Source of the DNA: Fibrobacterota bacterium
Lineage (GTDB): Bacteria; Fibrobacterota; Chitinivibrionia; Chitinivibrionales; Chitinispirillaceae
Assembly (NCBI GenBank): GCA_023459055.1
Contig: JAEWVR010000041.1
Location: 1 to 64,000 of the forward strand
Direction: 5' to 3'
Length of the DNA stretch: 64,000 nt
This document shows, one piece after another, positions 18,689 through 27,826 of the stretch. Under the pieces are notes generated by a model. The model was not told the origin of the DNA and made no database searches. It saw only the letters and a list, made by a program, of their open reading frames with translations. Within the stretch, counting starts at the first letter, position 1. Every line of letters starts with the position of its first letter. Made by a program: the position numbers and the translations under genes.

Positions 18689-19021
18689 ATGGCATTAAAA
18701 TTGAGAACACATTTTGTAAATTCAATACCGATCGTCAGTATAAACGGTGATCTTACATCTCAGGAGATACCACCGGTTTGTGCCGAACTGGTGAAATATA
18801 TCAAATCATCTGCCAGAGGTATTGCTGTCGATCTGTCGGGAACGGATTTTATGGACAGCCAGGGACTCGGTATTATTATCTATTGCTCTCAGATGTACAA
18901 AAAAGCATCAAAACAGTTTTTTATCATAAAACCCCGGGAGTTTCTCCGCACAATTATGAAAGATCTTTCCTGTGATCAGATATTCAAAATTGTTGATTCT
19001 GAAGAACAGGTTCTTGTTTGA
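18689..19021 (+). CDS. STAS-domain anti-sigma-factor antagonist
   Basis: A 110-residue single-domain protein. The STAS fold is seen as VNSIPIVSINGDLTSQE, then DLSGTDFMDSQGLGIIIY with the conserved Ser after Asp that is the usual phosphorylation site of SpoIIAA-type antagonists. It would act in a partner-switch with a HPK-like serine kinase; none is in this window. ATG 18689 is used because AGAAGG lies upstream. It has its own terminator. It is divergent from the fabG-like gene. Confidence 0.88.
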   Translation: MALKLRTHFVNSIPIVSINGDLTSQEIPPVCAELVKYIKSSARGIAVDLSGTDFMDSQGLGIIIYCSQMYKKASKQFFIIKPREFLRTIMKDLSCDQIFKIVDSEEQVLV

Positions 19022-19033
19022 CCCAATCACCAC

Positions 19034-19060
19034 ATGTACACAAAGTGTGTACATTTTTTT
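19034..19060 (+). terminator. Rho-independent terminator after the STAS gene
   Basis: Perfect 8-bp stem ATGTACAC/GTGTACAT (19034-19041, 19047-19054), 5-nt loop, followed by a T-run, 13 bp after the STAS stop. Confidence 0.8.
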
Positions 19061-19149
19061 ATACCTCGACACTATATTATCCATCACCGATTTGATATCC
19101 ATATAGATTAACCTGATGAGGGGTTTTTTATTTTAATTCAGGAGTTTAT

Positions 19150-20211
19150 ATGGTTTACAATACCAAAGGGACAAAGCATTCATTTAAAAGGTTACTGGCA
19201 GCAATTGTATTGCTGAGTGCAATTGGCGGATACGCAAAGACTGATGTTCCGGTTTTTATACTTGCCGGACAATCGAACATGACTGGTTACGCATCCTCGA
19301 ATGATCTTACATCTGATCAGAAAAAAGATGTTAGTAATGTTAAAATTTATATGGACATTACATGGGAAGGCAATGCATCCAGGGTAAAGAAGTGGCTTAC
19401 GCTGGGTATTAATTTTGGCAGCCAGGGTACCAATATCGGCCCGGAACTGTTCTTTGGAAGAACACTCTCAGAGTTAATGCCAAACCAAAAAATTGCTTTA
19501 ATTAAAGTGTGCTGCGGATCAACATATTTGGGAAATTATTCATCAAAAGCAAGCGATTGCTGGGTGCCACCAAGTTCAAATAACGGAAAAGGCGGTCCAC
19601 ATTATCAACGGATGATCTCCGCAATCGATGCTGCACTCAAGTCATTTAACTCAGCATACGATACAGCGCAATATACTCCATGTTTGGCTGGATTCTTGTG
19701 GCTTCAGGGTGAGTTTGACGGGCAGGATCAAAATCTCGCAAATGCATACGAAACCAATCTCACTAATTTGATTAATGATCTTCGTAAAGATACAAAAGTG
19801 ACCGATCTTCCATCGATTATTGCTATGATTGATGTTCAAAACAGCTGGCAATACAACTCAAAGATCAGAGCTGCAGAAGTTGCTGTGACTAAAAAAATGA
19901 AAAATGTTGATACGCTTGATACAAAGGGTTTCCCTACAGATGGCGTTCATTATAAAGCACAGGGCCAGGTAAAAATAGGGACAATTGCTGCTCAGCGATG
20001 GACTGCTATGAATTTCAAATACGGCTCGTCTGTCTCAATTTCTCCAGCCGCATTAACTACAGTAAAAAAACAGCTTTACACTGCCAGGCCGGTATCAATC
20101 ATCAGTCTCAACGGTCGTCAGGTAATTGGAGGCGACTATATCCATAATGGAGTTTTCATCACACGGACAGAATCCGGAATCTTACGGTATTCTCCGTATT
20201 TTGCTAAGTAA
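19150..20211 (+). CDS. Secreted SASA-domain carbohydrate acetylesterase (CE6-like)
   Basis: A 353-residue secreted esterase. A signal peptide (about 1-29) is followed by the SGNH/SASA domain: nucleophile Ser in FILAGQSNMTGY, GSTYLGNY oxyanion region, WLQGEFDGQ, and the Asp-x-x-His pair in FPTDGVHYKAQGQ. CE6 enzymes deacetylate xylan and similar side chains, fitting a plant-fibre degrader. The last ~55 residues carry a beta-rich tail (VSIISLNGRQV) ending YFAK that resembles the C-terminus of the GH9 enzyme here and type IX-secretion-like sorting tails. Ribosome site CAGGAG upstream. Confidence 0.87.
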   Translation: MVYNTKGTKHSFKRLLAAIVLLSAIGGYAKTDVPVFILAGQSNMTGYASSNDLTSDQKKDVSNVKIYMDITWEGNASRVKKWLTLGINFGSQGTNIGPELFFGRTLSELMPNQKIALIKVCCGSTYLGNYSSKASDCWVPPSSNNGKGGPHYQRMISAIDAALKSFNSAYDTAQYTPCLAGFLWLQGEFDGQDQNLANAYETNLTNLINDLRKDTKVTDLPSIIAMIDVQNSWQYNSKIRAAEVAVTKKMKNVDTLDTKGFPTDGVHYKAQGQVKIGTIAAQRWTAMNFKYGSSVSISPAALTTVKKQLYTARPVSIISLNGRQVIGGDYIHNGVFITRTESGILRYSPYFAK

Positions 20212-20609
20212 CTTTTCTCCGGTTATAGGTTTTGATGCAGCTTCGTGTGTTTTTTGCACAAAAGCTGCGCTCTAAAACTTAAGCATTTCGGGAGTTGACT
20301 CTCACTTCCCAAGTTGATTTGTTCTACGTCAATAACAGCACCTCAAGATGCCGTTTTTCTTTTATTTCAAACTGTGAGAATCCTTACGGTATACTGTAAT
20401 CGTTACAAGGATTTTACAAGCTATTACGCCATAGTGTAATGGATTGTAAAAAAGTGTACTACTTACGACATACCGTAAAGTTTCTGGTCTCGCTGATGTG
20501 TTAATAATTTTGAAGTCTACCAGGCAAAAAAATCATCATTCCCGGTGAATGCAGGATTTACTGGGGCTTTTACTCTTTTTAAAACAATGCCGGAACAGAT
20601 AGAAGCACA

Positions 20610-20712
20610 AAAAAACTGATTGGGGTAGCTTACTCATCACTACAATCTTTTCAATTCCATAAAAGGAAAACAGTATTACCTGTTTTTTTTTGCCCACTCC
20701 AATCAGTTTTTT
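20610..20712. repeat. 14-bp inverted repeat closing a ~100-nt segment
   Basis: AAAAAACTGATTGG (20610-20623) is perfectly complementary to 20699-20712. Inside is a smaller AAAACAG/CTGTTTT hairpin followed by T. This could be a compound terminator or a small structured RNA. Confidence 0.45.
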
Positions 20713-20800
20713 TACGCTCCGTACATAGTAATAATCTACCTTAATACCATAAGAAATTGTTACTTAAGCATGTTCATATGTAATTTTTCGTACACTGCTT

Positions 20801-20830
20801 GTGTACAATCCACTATTTTTCGTGTACAAT
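20801..20830 (+). promoter_or_regulatory. Direct repeats GTGTACAAT 21 bp apart upstream of the TIGR02147 gene
   Basis: GTGTACAAT occurs at 20801-20809 and 20822-20830, exactly two helical turns apart, just before a TATACT -10-like hexamer (20833). A partial CGTACA lies at 20789. The spacing suits binding of a dimeric regulator, possibly the product of the gene itself. Confidence 0.4.
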
Positions 20831-20871
20831 TATATACTACGATTTCTCGTTTTTTTCCTATATTACATAGT

Positions 20872-21732
20872 ATGCAAACAATTTTTGAGTATATAGACTA
20901 CAGAAAATATCTCTCAGAGTTTTATCAGGAAAAAAAAGATACTACACAGTATTTCTCCTATCGTTATTTTGCGCAAAAAATCGGTGTCAACTCGCCATCA
21001 TTCCTTAAAAATGTTATCGAAGGCAAGCGCAACTTAACAAGTAACATGGCTGAACGTTTTGCAAAAGTCCTTGAATTAAAAGCTAAAGAGAAACTTTATT
21101 TTTTAAATCTGGTTGCGTTCAACCAGGCTAAATCAATGAGCGAAAAGCAGCAGTGCTACACAGTGCTTCGCTCCATGTCCGAACGGGTTAAAGAATCGGT
21201 AATCAATGGTGATCAATATGACTGTTTCTCGAACTGGTATGTCCCGGCAATCCGGGAATTAGTTTGTATCAGGGATTTCAAGGACGATTTTAGTGCTCTG
21301 GCAGCATCACTGGTCCCGCCTATTGATGTTTCACGGGCTAAAGCATCAGTTGAGATGCTTCTGCGCCTGAAACTTATTGAAAAAACAAAAAACGGCCAAT
21401 ATCGCCAGACTTCCACGGCTCTTGCAGCTGATGACACAATTACATCAATGGCCGTACGGAATTTTACCCGAACGATGATCGATCTTTCGAAAACGTCACT
21501 TGACACTGTTGATAGAAACAATCGTCATATAAGCGGAATAACCATGGGTGTTTCGAGAGAGACGTATGAAATAATCACAAAAGAGATAGAGGCATTTAAA
21601 GATCGTCTGAAAATTATCGTTAATAACGATAACACCACAGACAGAATCTACCAGATAAATATTGCTCTTTTCCCGATTAGTAAAATAATCGATGAAGAAA
21701 CCTTCAGCATAGGTGATGCACATCAGGGGTGA
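20872..21732 (+). CDS. TIGR02147 family protein (Fibrobacterota-type transcriptional regulator)
   Basis: A 286-residue protein of the TIGR02147/DUF4423 type, first defined as a Fibrobacter paralogous family. The N-terminal third carries the signature IFEYIDYRKYLSEFYQEKK, SYRYFAQKIGVNSPSFLKNVIEGKRNLT (lambda-repressor-like helix-turn-helix) and FAKVLELKAKEKLYFLNLVAFNQAKS. The C-terminal part is the DUF4423 region with FSNWYVPAIRELV. ATG 20872 gives the normal family length. It lies 28 bp before a LamG lipoprotein gene on the same strand, a pairing that suggests control of a surface protein. Confidence 0.9.
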   Translation: MQTIFEYIDYRKYLSEFYQEKKDTTQYFSYRYFAQKIGVNSPSFLKNVIEGKRNLTSNMAERFAKVLELKAKEKLYFLNLVAFNQAKSMSEKQQCYTVLRSMSERVKESVINGDQYDCFSNWYVPAIRELVCIRDFKDDFSALAASLVPPIDVSRAKASVEMLLRLKLIEKTKNGQYRQTSTALAADDTITSMAVRNFTRTMIDLSKTSLDTVDRNNRHISGITMGVSRETYEIITKEIEAFKDRLKIIVNNDNTTDRIYQINIALFPISKIIDEETFSIGDAHQG

Positions 21733-21760
21733 TACAATATAAAGTTATTGTCGGGGGACT

Positions 21761-23413
21761 ATGAACACTATTATTGCAAAAAACTATTTCACTATGCTGT
21801 TTGCCGCCACGCTGCTATTGATGCAATGTGGCGAACAGATAAGCGGGACTGTTGATACAGGGAACGCAAAGATTGCCGGTATTATTGTCCACAAGGACGG
21901 TACTGTAGCTCGTAATGCGTTTGTTCGCTGTATTCCATCGGATTATGTACCGGGGATTTCATCAAACGGACTTATTCGCAATGTTGTAACCAATGACTCG
22001 GGAGCCTACAGCTTTGTCGGGCTGGATTCCGGTGAGTATGTAATAACGGCTATTGATCAGACTTCGTTGAGTCGCTGTATGATTGACAGTGCTGTGGTTG
22101 GTGATGACACCGTTACCCTGCAAAAGGGAACTCTTGATATAACAGGCTCTATTAAAATCCCAGTCCCGGATCTAGCTTCATTTTCCAATGGATTCTTCTA
22201 CATTCCCGGAACCACTATTGCATCATCGCTTACCAGCACGACCACAAATGGTTTTGTTGTACTTGACTCTGTTCCACCAGGAAAAATTGCAACGCTTCGC
22301 TACGCATCGGATACAAATCAGGAGCGAAGAATTATCAGATATGATGTTCCCGTTGCGCCATCAACAGTAACCACTATTTACAACACGTTTTGGAAATACC
22401 AGAAAAATATCGTTATCAACACCTCTTCGGGTGGTGCAAATATCACAACCACTCTTAATGGTTTTCCTTTGCTTGTCAGACTGGATACAACATCAATATC
22501 CTTTAACGATATTAAAACCAACGGTGAGGACCTGATGTTCAGAAAGCCGGATAACACAATGCTTCCATTTGAAATAGAACGTTGGGAACCATCACAGGGT
22601 ATCGGTGAGATCTGGGTAATGGTTGATACCATTCAACCCGATAACAGCGAGCAACATATCGTTCTTTATTATGGCAATCCTGATGCAGATCGGACTGCTA
22701 ATGACAAGTTTGATACCACAAGCGGACTCAAAGCTGTCTGGCATTTCAATTCTACCTTGCCATTAGTAAATGATGCATCCAGGAGTCAGTGGGATGGTAT
22801 GGCGAACGGCTCTGTCCAGCAGTATGATGGTATTATTGGCAAGGGAATTCATATGCGTGATTCCAATGGCTATGTCAATTTTAAAAATGTTGGCAATCCT
22901 CAGATGTCAAATTTGACAATCAGTGCATGGATAAAGAAAACGGTAAACGGAAAAATTCAGACTATTGCAGCAAAAAGTACCGGTGGTGATCCATCAGTAA
23001 ATTACGGCTGGAATATTGCATTCGATCCGGCAAATCAATTTCACTGTTATATTGCAACCGGTGGGTCATCCTGGGATTCAGCCGGTGCATTTGGATTGCA
23101 GACCACTGCGCAGATTACCGACACGTTATGGCATCATGTTGCAGTAGTATTTGATCGTACCGGAAATTTTAATTGTAAATTATTCATTGATGGAGACGAT
23201 AAATCCGCTACCAGATTTGGTGATATAACAACTGTTGGCCTGGTTACCAATACTTCAAATCTAACTATAGGTGCTGAAGCTGATGGCGATTTTGCCTTTT
23301 CAGGAGGATCGATTGACGACTTCGTGCTCTCTTTTACAGCCCGCAGTTCAGACTGGATAAAAATGTTGTATATGAATCAGCGCAAAGACAGCCGGATTCT
23401 TACTATTAAATAA
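21761..23413 (+). CDS. Lipoprotein with carboxypeptidase-regulatory-like, DUF2341 and LamG domains
   Basis: A 550-residue surface lipoprotein candidate. A lipobox LLLMQC ends the signal at Cys23. Residues ~40-110 form a carboxypeptidase-regulatory-like fold (VHKDGTVARNAFVRC, GAYSFVGLDSGEYVI), ~210-310 a DUF2341 domain (FPLLVRLDTTSISF, IEIWVMVDTI, LYYGNPDA), and ~320-540 a LamG/concanavalin-like jelly roll (AVWHFN, LTISAWIKK, WHHVAVVFDRTGN, IDDFVLS). This set fits glycan or matrix binding on the cell surface. No catalytic motif is seen. It is probably co-transcribed with the TIGR02147 regulator. Confidence 0.88.
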   Translation: MNTIIAKNYFTMLFAATLLLMQCGEQISGTVDTGNAKIAGIIVHKDGTVARNAFVRCIPSDYVPGISSNGLIRNVVTNDSGAYSFVGLDSGEYVITAIDQTSLSRCMIDSAVVGDDTVTLQKGTLDITGSIKIPVPDLASFSNGFFYIPGTTIASSLTSTTTNGFVVLDSVPPGKIATLRYASDTNQERRIIRYDVPVAPSTVTTIYNTFWKYQKNIVINTSSGGANITTTLNGFPLLVRLDTTSISFNDIKTNGEDLMFRKPDNTMLPFEIERWEPSQGIGEIWVMVDTIQPDNSEQHIVLYYGNPDADRTANDKFDTTSGLKAVWHFNSTLPLVNDASRSQWDGMANGSVQQYDGIIGKGIHMRDSNGYVNFKNVGNPQMSNLTISAWIKKTVNGKIQTIAAKSTGGDPSVNYGWNIAFDPANQFHCYIATGGSSWDSAGAFGLQTTAQITDTLWHHVAVVFDRTGNFNCKLFIDGDDKSATRFGDITTVGLVTNTSNLTIGAEADGDFAFSGGSIDDFVLSFTARSSDWIKMLYMNQRKDSRILTIK

Positions 23414-23426
23414 TCAACTAATTCAA

Positions 23427-23448
23427 CGGCACGTTATAAACGTTGCCG
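23427..23448. terminator. Possible terminator hairpin after the LamG lipoprotein gene
   Basis: CGGCACGTT pairs with AACGTTGCCG through a single bulged base around an ATA loop, 13 bp past the stop. No T-run follows. Confidence 0.3.
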
Positions 23449-23622
23449 CGATACATATATAGTGGCAAATCGCCTGAGCAGAAACAATTTTCTTTTTGCG
23501 GTAGAGATATAGCATCCTTGTTTATATTATATTCGGATATACATGACTGATAACCTGATCTGCAAAGAACACCTGGTTAAGCAGACAACTCTATAACAAA
23601 TGCGATTTTCACAGGAGAGCGA

Positions 23623-25455
23623 ATGAATAAACACCTGATTTTTCTTTCTGTAAGCCTTCTTCTTCTATCAATTTCAGGATGTAAAAGCAAAACAGATAGA
23701 TCAACACAAACAAAACCTTCTGATTCTGTATCAACCTCAGGCAACATGGTTGACTACGTCGCACTTAACGCAAAAGCTGCGCAGTTTGTACCGGAAATCG
23801 GGAAATCAGGCGGCCAGATTATCCTTTCAACGGTATCTGATCCGAAATCGTTCAATCCGATTACATCAACGGAAACAAGTACTACCGAATTTACCACGTA
23901 TATGTATGAAGGTCTTACGAAAGCAAACAGCGTTACGCTAATGCCACAGCCAAACCTTGCTGACTCATGGGTTATCTCTCCTGACGGGCACACATATACA
24001 TTCCATATCAGGGATGGGGTTCAGTGGTCTGATGGCGTCCGTTTCAGTGCCTATGATGTCGAGTTTACCTTTAATAAACTGATCTACAACGATGACATCA
24101 ATCCGAATTCATCACGTGATGTTTTCACTATTGATGGAAACAGGAAAATTGCTGTTAAAGCTATCGACAGTTCACATGTTGAGTTCAAGTTGCCTTCAAC
24201 ATTTGCTCCATTCCTTCGTTTTTTGGTACAGGAGATATTGCCAAAACATAAGTGGGAGAGTATTGTAAAAAGTAAAAAATTCAGTTCTGCACTGAGTATC
24301 GCCACCAAGCCATCAGATATTGTTGGAACCGGTCCATACCTTCTTGAAAGTTACACTCCATCCCAAAAAATAGTTCTGAAAAAGAATCCGCTCTACTGGA
24401 AAAAAGACGCAGCCGGTAACAGTTTACCCTATATTGACAAAGTGATTTATACGATTGTCACGGATCAGAATGCTCAATTACTTCAGTTTAAGAGCAGGGA
24501 GATCGACTATCTTGCTGCAAAAGGCGAAGACTATCCGGGGTTAAAAAGTGATGAAGCAAACGGCGGGTATACGGTTTACAGAGTAGGACCAGCTGCAGGA
24601 AGTAATTTTCTGATTTTTAACCAGCATTCCACATTGGATCCTGTTGCGACAAAAAAAGCCGGTAAATCTGTACGTTATGTTACCGACCCGAAATACACTT
24701 GGTTTACAAACAAAAAATTTCGTCAGGCAATAGCACATATCATTGACAAAGATAATATGATCAAAATTGTGATGAATGGGCTCGGGTATCCTCAGTGGTC
24801 TCCAATGGCTCCATCAGAGGGTTATTTCTTTAACAATACAACAACCCGCTACCCTTATGACATTGCGAAAGCCAAATCGATCCTGGCTGATGAAGGTTTC
24901 AAGGACTCTAACGGTGATGGTATCCTTGAAGATAAGGACGGCAACATCCTTGAATTCTCACTTGTCACAAACAGCGGTAATAATCCACGCATTAAAATTG
25001 CCGAAATTATTCGAAAAGATATGGAACGTCTTGGTATTAAAGTTCATTTTCAGACACTTGAATTTAATACCATAATTCAGAATATGAGTAATCCTCCCTA
25101 CAACTGGGATTGCATCCTGATAGGACTTACCGGTGGACCTGAACCACATTCAGGTAATAATGTCTGGCGATCAAGCGGTTCTTTGCACATGTGGAACAGT
25201 AAGCAGAAAAAACCTGAAACATCGTGGGAAGCAACAATCGACAGCATCTATGATGCCGGCGTGAAAGAGCTTGATACAGCAAAAAGGAAAATACTCTATG
25301 ATAGGTGGCAGCAGATTGCATCCGATGAGTTGCCGAATATCTACACAGTACTTCCGGAACAGATTTACTGCCTGAGCAACAAATTTGGAAATATTAATCC
25401 CTGTAATAATACAGGAATTTTGCATAATCTGGAATACATCTATTTAAAACAATAA
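23623..25455 (+). CDS. Peptide ABC transporter substrate-binding lipoprotein (SBP family 5)
   Basis: A 610-residue OppA/DppA-type solute-binding protein. Lipobox LSISGC anchors it; family motifs follow: FNPITSTETSTTEFTTYMYEGL, LADSWVISPDGHTYTFHIRDGVQWSDG, GTGPYLLESY, FRQAIAHIIDK and ADEGFKDSNGDGILED. It would bind oligopeptides in the periplasm for the two permeases encoded next. The nearby YkfB/YkfC-like murein-peptide enzymes make muropeptides a plausible ligand, but this is inference. AGGAG upstream supports ATG 23623. A hairpin separates it from the permease genes. Confidence 0.93.
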   Translation: MNKHLIFLSVSLLLLSISGCKSKTDRSTQTKPSDSVSTSGNMVDYVALNAKAAQFVPEIGKSGGQIILSTVSDPKSFNPITSTETSTTEFTTYMYEGLTKANSVTLMPQPNLADSWVISPDGHTYTFHIRDGVQWSDGVRFSAYDVEFTFNKLIYNDDINPNSSRDVFTIDGNRKIAVKAIDSSHVEFKLPSTFAPFLRFLVQEILPKHKWESIVKSKKFSSALSIATKPSDIVGTGPYLLESYTPSQKIVLKKNPLYWKKDAAGNSLPYIDKVIYTIVTDQNAQLLQFKSREIDYLAAKGEDYPGLKSDEANGGYTVYRVGPAAGSNFLIFNQHSTLDPVATKKAGKSVRYVTDPKYTWFTNKKFRQAIAHIIDKDNMIKIVMNGLGYPQWSPMAPSEGYFFNNTTTRYPYDIAKAKSILADEGFKDSNGDGILEDKDGNILEFSLVTNSGNNPRIKIAEIIRKDMERLGIKVHFQTLEFNTIIQNMSNPPYNWDCILIGLTGGPEPHSGNNVWRSSGSLHMWNSKQKKPETSWEATIDSIYDAGVKELDTAKRKILYDRWQQIASDELPNIYTVLPEQIYCLSNKFGNINPCNNTGILHNLEYIYLKQ

Positions 25456-25462
25456 GTATTAT

Positions 25463-25495
25463 AATGTAAATCGGTAGATATTACCGGTTTACATT
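25463..25495 (+). terminator. Intercistronic hairpin between SBP and permease genes
   Basis: A 14-bp stem with one wobble pair (25463-25476 with 25482-25495) and 5-nt loop directly after the SBP stop, without a T-run. Such hairpins often stabilise the SBP message or partly terminate, so more binding protein than permease is made. Confidence 0.55.
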
Positions 25496-25538
25496 AATCT
25501 ATCATGAACACTTTTTATTGTATGGTAACCGGCGTTGT

Positions 25539-26522
25539 ATGCGTGATGAACTTTTAAGACGATTACTTGTTTCAATTCCACAATTACTTCTTATCTCTTT
25601 TATCACGTTCCTGTTTATTGACCTTGCTCCCGGGGATGTACTTGCCAAATATAAATTTGATCCCCGTATAAGCCAGGAAACCGTTAAAAAGCTTGAAGCC
25701 AAGTATCATTTTGACAAGCCAATACTCGTTCAGTATGTTCACTGGCTTGGCCGTGCTGTAAGACTTGATTTCGGATACTCATTTTCACGCGAAGCAAACG
25801 TTAGTACCGTTATCAGGGAGCGCCTGGTCAATACCTTTACGCTTGCGATAATTTCCATTTTTTTTACCTGGCTTATTGCTATTCCACTGGGTATTTATGC
25901 AGCGGTTAAACAGTACTCCTGGAGTGACAGAATCATGAGTGGTATCTCATATCTGGGCATGTCACTTCCAACGTTTTTCATTGCGCTGCTGCTTATGTTT
26001 GTTGTATACCTTTGTAAAGATATTCCGATCATCGGTGCGATTCCTAAAAGCGGCATGATCTCCCCAAATTATGACACACTTTCAATGTTTGGAAAATTTA
26101 TTGACCGTGCAGCACATATGGTAATCCCTGTCATTGTACTTACAATTACTGCACTCGCCGGCTTGCAGCGTATTGCGAGGGGAAATATGCTTGAAGAGCT
26201 TCGCAAGCAATATGTGACCACTGCACGTGCAAAGGGACTTCCCGAAAACAGGGTTATCTACGGTCATGCTTTACGTAATGCAATTAACCCGCTGATTACA
26301 CTGTTTGGGTATGAGTTCAGCGCACTCTTAAGCGGTGCAGCACTGCTTGAAATCATTATCAACTGGCCCGGGCTTGGAAGCCTGATGCTTAATGCAGTCC
26401 GGTCACAGGATACATTTCTGGTGATGGGAAGTTTACTTATGGGGGGTGTGATGCTGATCGCCGGAAATTTTATCTCTGATATGTTACTTGTTATCGTTGA
26501 TCCAAGGGTACGCAAAGGATGA
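25539..26522 (+). CDS. Peptide ABC transporter permease, DppB/OppB type
   Basis: About 327 residues with six membrane segments. It starts with RRLLVSIPQLLLISFITFLFIDLAPGD, typical for the DppB family, and carries the cytoplasmic EAA-type loop (MLEELRKQYVTTARAKGLPENRVIYGHALRNAINPLIT) that docks the ATPase. ATG 25539 gives the usual N-terminus; a TTG at 25518 would add seven residues. Its stop overlaps the next permease start (ATGA), showing coupling. No ATP-binding subunit genes are adjacent, so the ATPases must be encoded elsewhere. Confidence 0.93.
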   Translation: MRDELLRRLLVSIPQLLLISFITFLFIDLAPGDVLAKYKFDPRISQETVKKLEAKYHFDKPILVQYVHWLGRAVRLDFGYSFSREANVSTVIRERLVNTFTLAIISIFFTWLIAIPLGIYAAVKQYSWSDRIMSGISYLGMSLPTFFIALLLMFVVYLCKDIPIIGAIPKSGMISPNYDTLSMFGKFIDRAAHMVIPVIVLTITALAGLQRIARGNMLEELRKQYVTTARAKGLPENRVIYGHALRNAINPLITLFGYEFSALLSGAALLEIIINWPGLGSLMLNAVRSQDTFLVMGSLLMGGVMLIAGNFISDMLLVIVDPRVRKG

Positions 26523-27595
26523 ATCTATTAAAAGATAATCGTGCTGCAGAGAAAATATTCCGGCATCCGCTGGTACTGCCAGGCGTTTCCATTCTTGTCA
26601 TTCTTTACACTTTGGCGATATTGGCCGAATTTATGGCTCCATATCATTTTGACAATGGTGACCGTGCACTCTCGTTTCAGCCACCAAGCAGGATTCATTT
26701 TATCCATAACGGTTCGTTTTCAATTCAACCGTTTGTGTACCCCTACTCATATACGTTTGACAATAACTTCCAGCGTATCTATGTTGAAGACAAAAGCCAG
26801 CCATATTATATCTCACTCTTTGCAAAAGGTGACACTGTAAAACTCTGGAACATTTTTCCAGTCGACCGTCATCTGTTCGGTGTTAATGACAAATCCGGCA
26901 AATGTCGTATCTACCTTTTCGGTGCCGATCCTGTTGGACGGGATCTTTTTTCCCGTATTGTATATGGCTCGCGAGTCTCTCTTTCTGTCGGATTGATCGG
27001 TGTCTTTATAACATCACTGCTGGGTTTCATTATTGGCGGAATCTCCGGTTACTATGGAGGTAAAACCGACTGGATTCTTATGCGTTTTGCAGAATGTTTT
27101 ATGCTTGTACCATCATTTTTTCTACTATTGGCACTCCGCAGTGCATTCCCGATAAAGATGTCATCTGTAGAGGTGTATCTGCTCATTATCGCAATTTTAA
27201 GCCTTGTCGGCTGGGCTGGTTTTGCACGTGTGATACGGGGAATGGTTTTATCTATCGGTAAACGGGACTTTGTAACTGCTGTAAAGGCCCTTGGTGCAGG
27301 TGATATCCGGATTATTATTCGTCATATATTGCCGCAGACGATGTCATACGCAACGGTTTCTATTACATTGTCAATTCCCGGGTACATTCTGGGGGAGTCA
27401 GCATTAAGCCTTATCGGCCTTGGTATTCAGGACCCTTACGCAAGCTGGGGCAATTTGCTCAGTGTTGCCATGAATATCGCGGATATACAAACTCATCCGT
27501 GGATACTGATTCCCGGTGTATTTATTCTTGTTTCGGTTATGGCGTTCAATTTTGTCGGTGATGGTTTACGGGATGCGCTTGATCCGAATAGGTAA
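26519..27595 (+). CDS. Peptide ABC transporter permease, DppC/OppC type
   Basis: A 358-residue membrane protein, partner of the preceding permease. Motifs: GADPVGRDLFSRIVYGSRVSLSVGL, the ATPase-docking loop (FVTAVKALGAGDIRIIIRHILPQ) and LSLIGLGIQDPYASWGNLL. A long insertion of ~95 residues between the first membrane segment (about 18-40) and the GADPVGRD motif forms a periplasmic domain; extended loops of this kind occur in some OppC relatives. It ends the operon; the weak AAAGAG/CTCTTT hairpin downstream may terminate it. Confidence 0.93.
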   Translation: MNLLKDNRAAEKIFRHPLVLPGVSILVILYTLAILAEFMAPYHFDNGDRALSFQPPSRIHFIHNGSFSIQPFVYPYSYTFDNNFQRIYVEDKSQPYYISLFAKGDTVKLWNIFPVDRHLFGVNDKSGKCRIYLFGADPVGRDLFSRIVYGSRVSLSVGLIGVFITSLLGFIIGGISGYYGGKTDWILMRFAECFMLVPSFFLLLALRSAFPIKMSSVEVYLLIIAILSLVGWAGFARVIRGMVLSIGKRDFVTAVKALGAGDIRIIIRHILPQTMSYATVSITLSIPGYILGESALSLIGLGIQDPYASWGNLLSVAMNIADIQTHPWILIPGVFILVSVMAFNFVGDGLRDALDPNR

Positions 27596-27690
27596 AGAGT
27601 ACCCATTACTTGTTTACCCTGCTCTTTTAAAAGGTTATTATACTTTGAAATTCTGTTAAATAAAAAATTTGCTTTTTTATACTGCACAAT

Positions 27691-27796
27691 AGTATCTTAC
27701 TAATACCTACATAATAATCCTCATTGCAAGGTCCTCTTGCAGACAATTTGGGTGAAGCGGAAGGCGTCAGGTAGCAATACCTGGCGCTTATTTTTT
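27691..27796 (+). ncRNA. Repeated small-RNA-like element, copy A
   Basis: 106 bp, 103 of them identical to 51769-51874. A -10 TATCTT lies at 27693-27698 (weak TTGCTT -35 near 27669). The predicted ~95-nt transcript holds a TGCAAG/CTTGCA hairpin (loop GTCCT) and ends with a 10-bp hairpin capped by GCAA and followed by TTATTTTTT. It ends 30 bp before the GNAT gene. It may be a small RNA or a terminator-type leader; I do not recognise the family. Confidence 0.65.
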
Positions 27797-27826
27797 CAAC
27801 AACATCGTGTGTACGGAGTTTTGATA

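Larger units (their letters stand above)
20212..20871. other. Long intergenic region with structured DNA
   Basis: 660 bp without a gene. It holds a hairpin with GCAGCTT/AAGCTGC arms soon after the esterase gene (about 20236-20265), distant TTACGGTAT/ATACCGTAA inverted repeats near 20388 and 20470, the 14-bp inverted repeat at 20610-20712 and a paired GTGTACAAT repeat before the regulator gene. Confidence 0.5.

Noticed and set aside
27691..27796. Integron attC site as explanation for the repeated 106-bp element
   Set aside because: No GTTRRRY/RYYYAAC core sites flank the hairpins, no integron integrase is in the window, and the element has a promoter and terminator instead.
27737..27826. Coding extension of the GNAT gene across the repeated element
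   Set aside because: The same translated words appear in frame at 51779 only because the DNA is repeated; the ATG at 27827 has a proper ribosome site.
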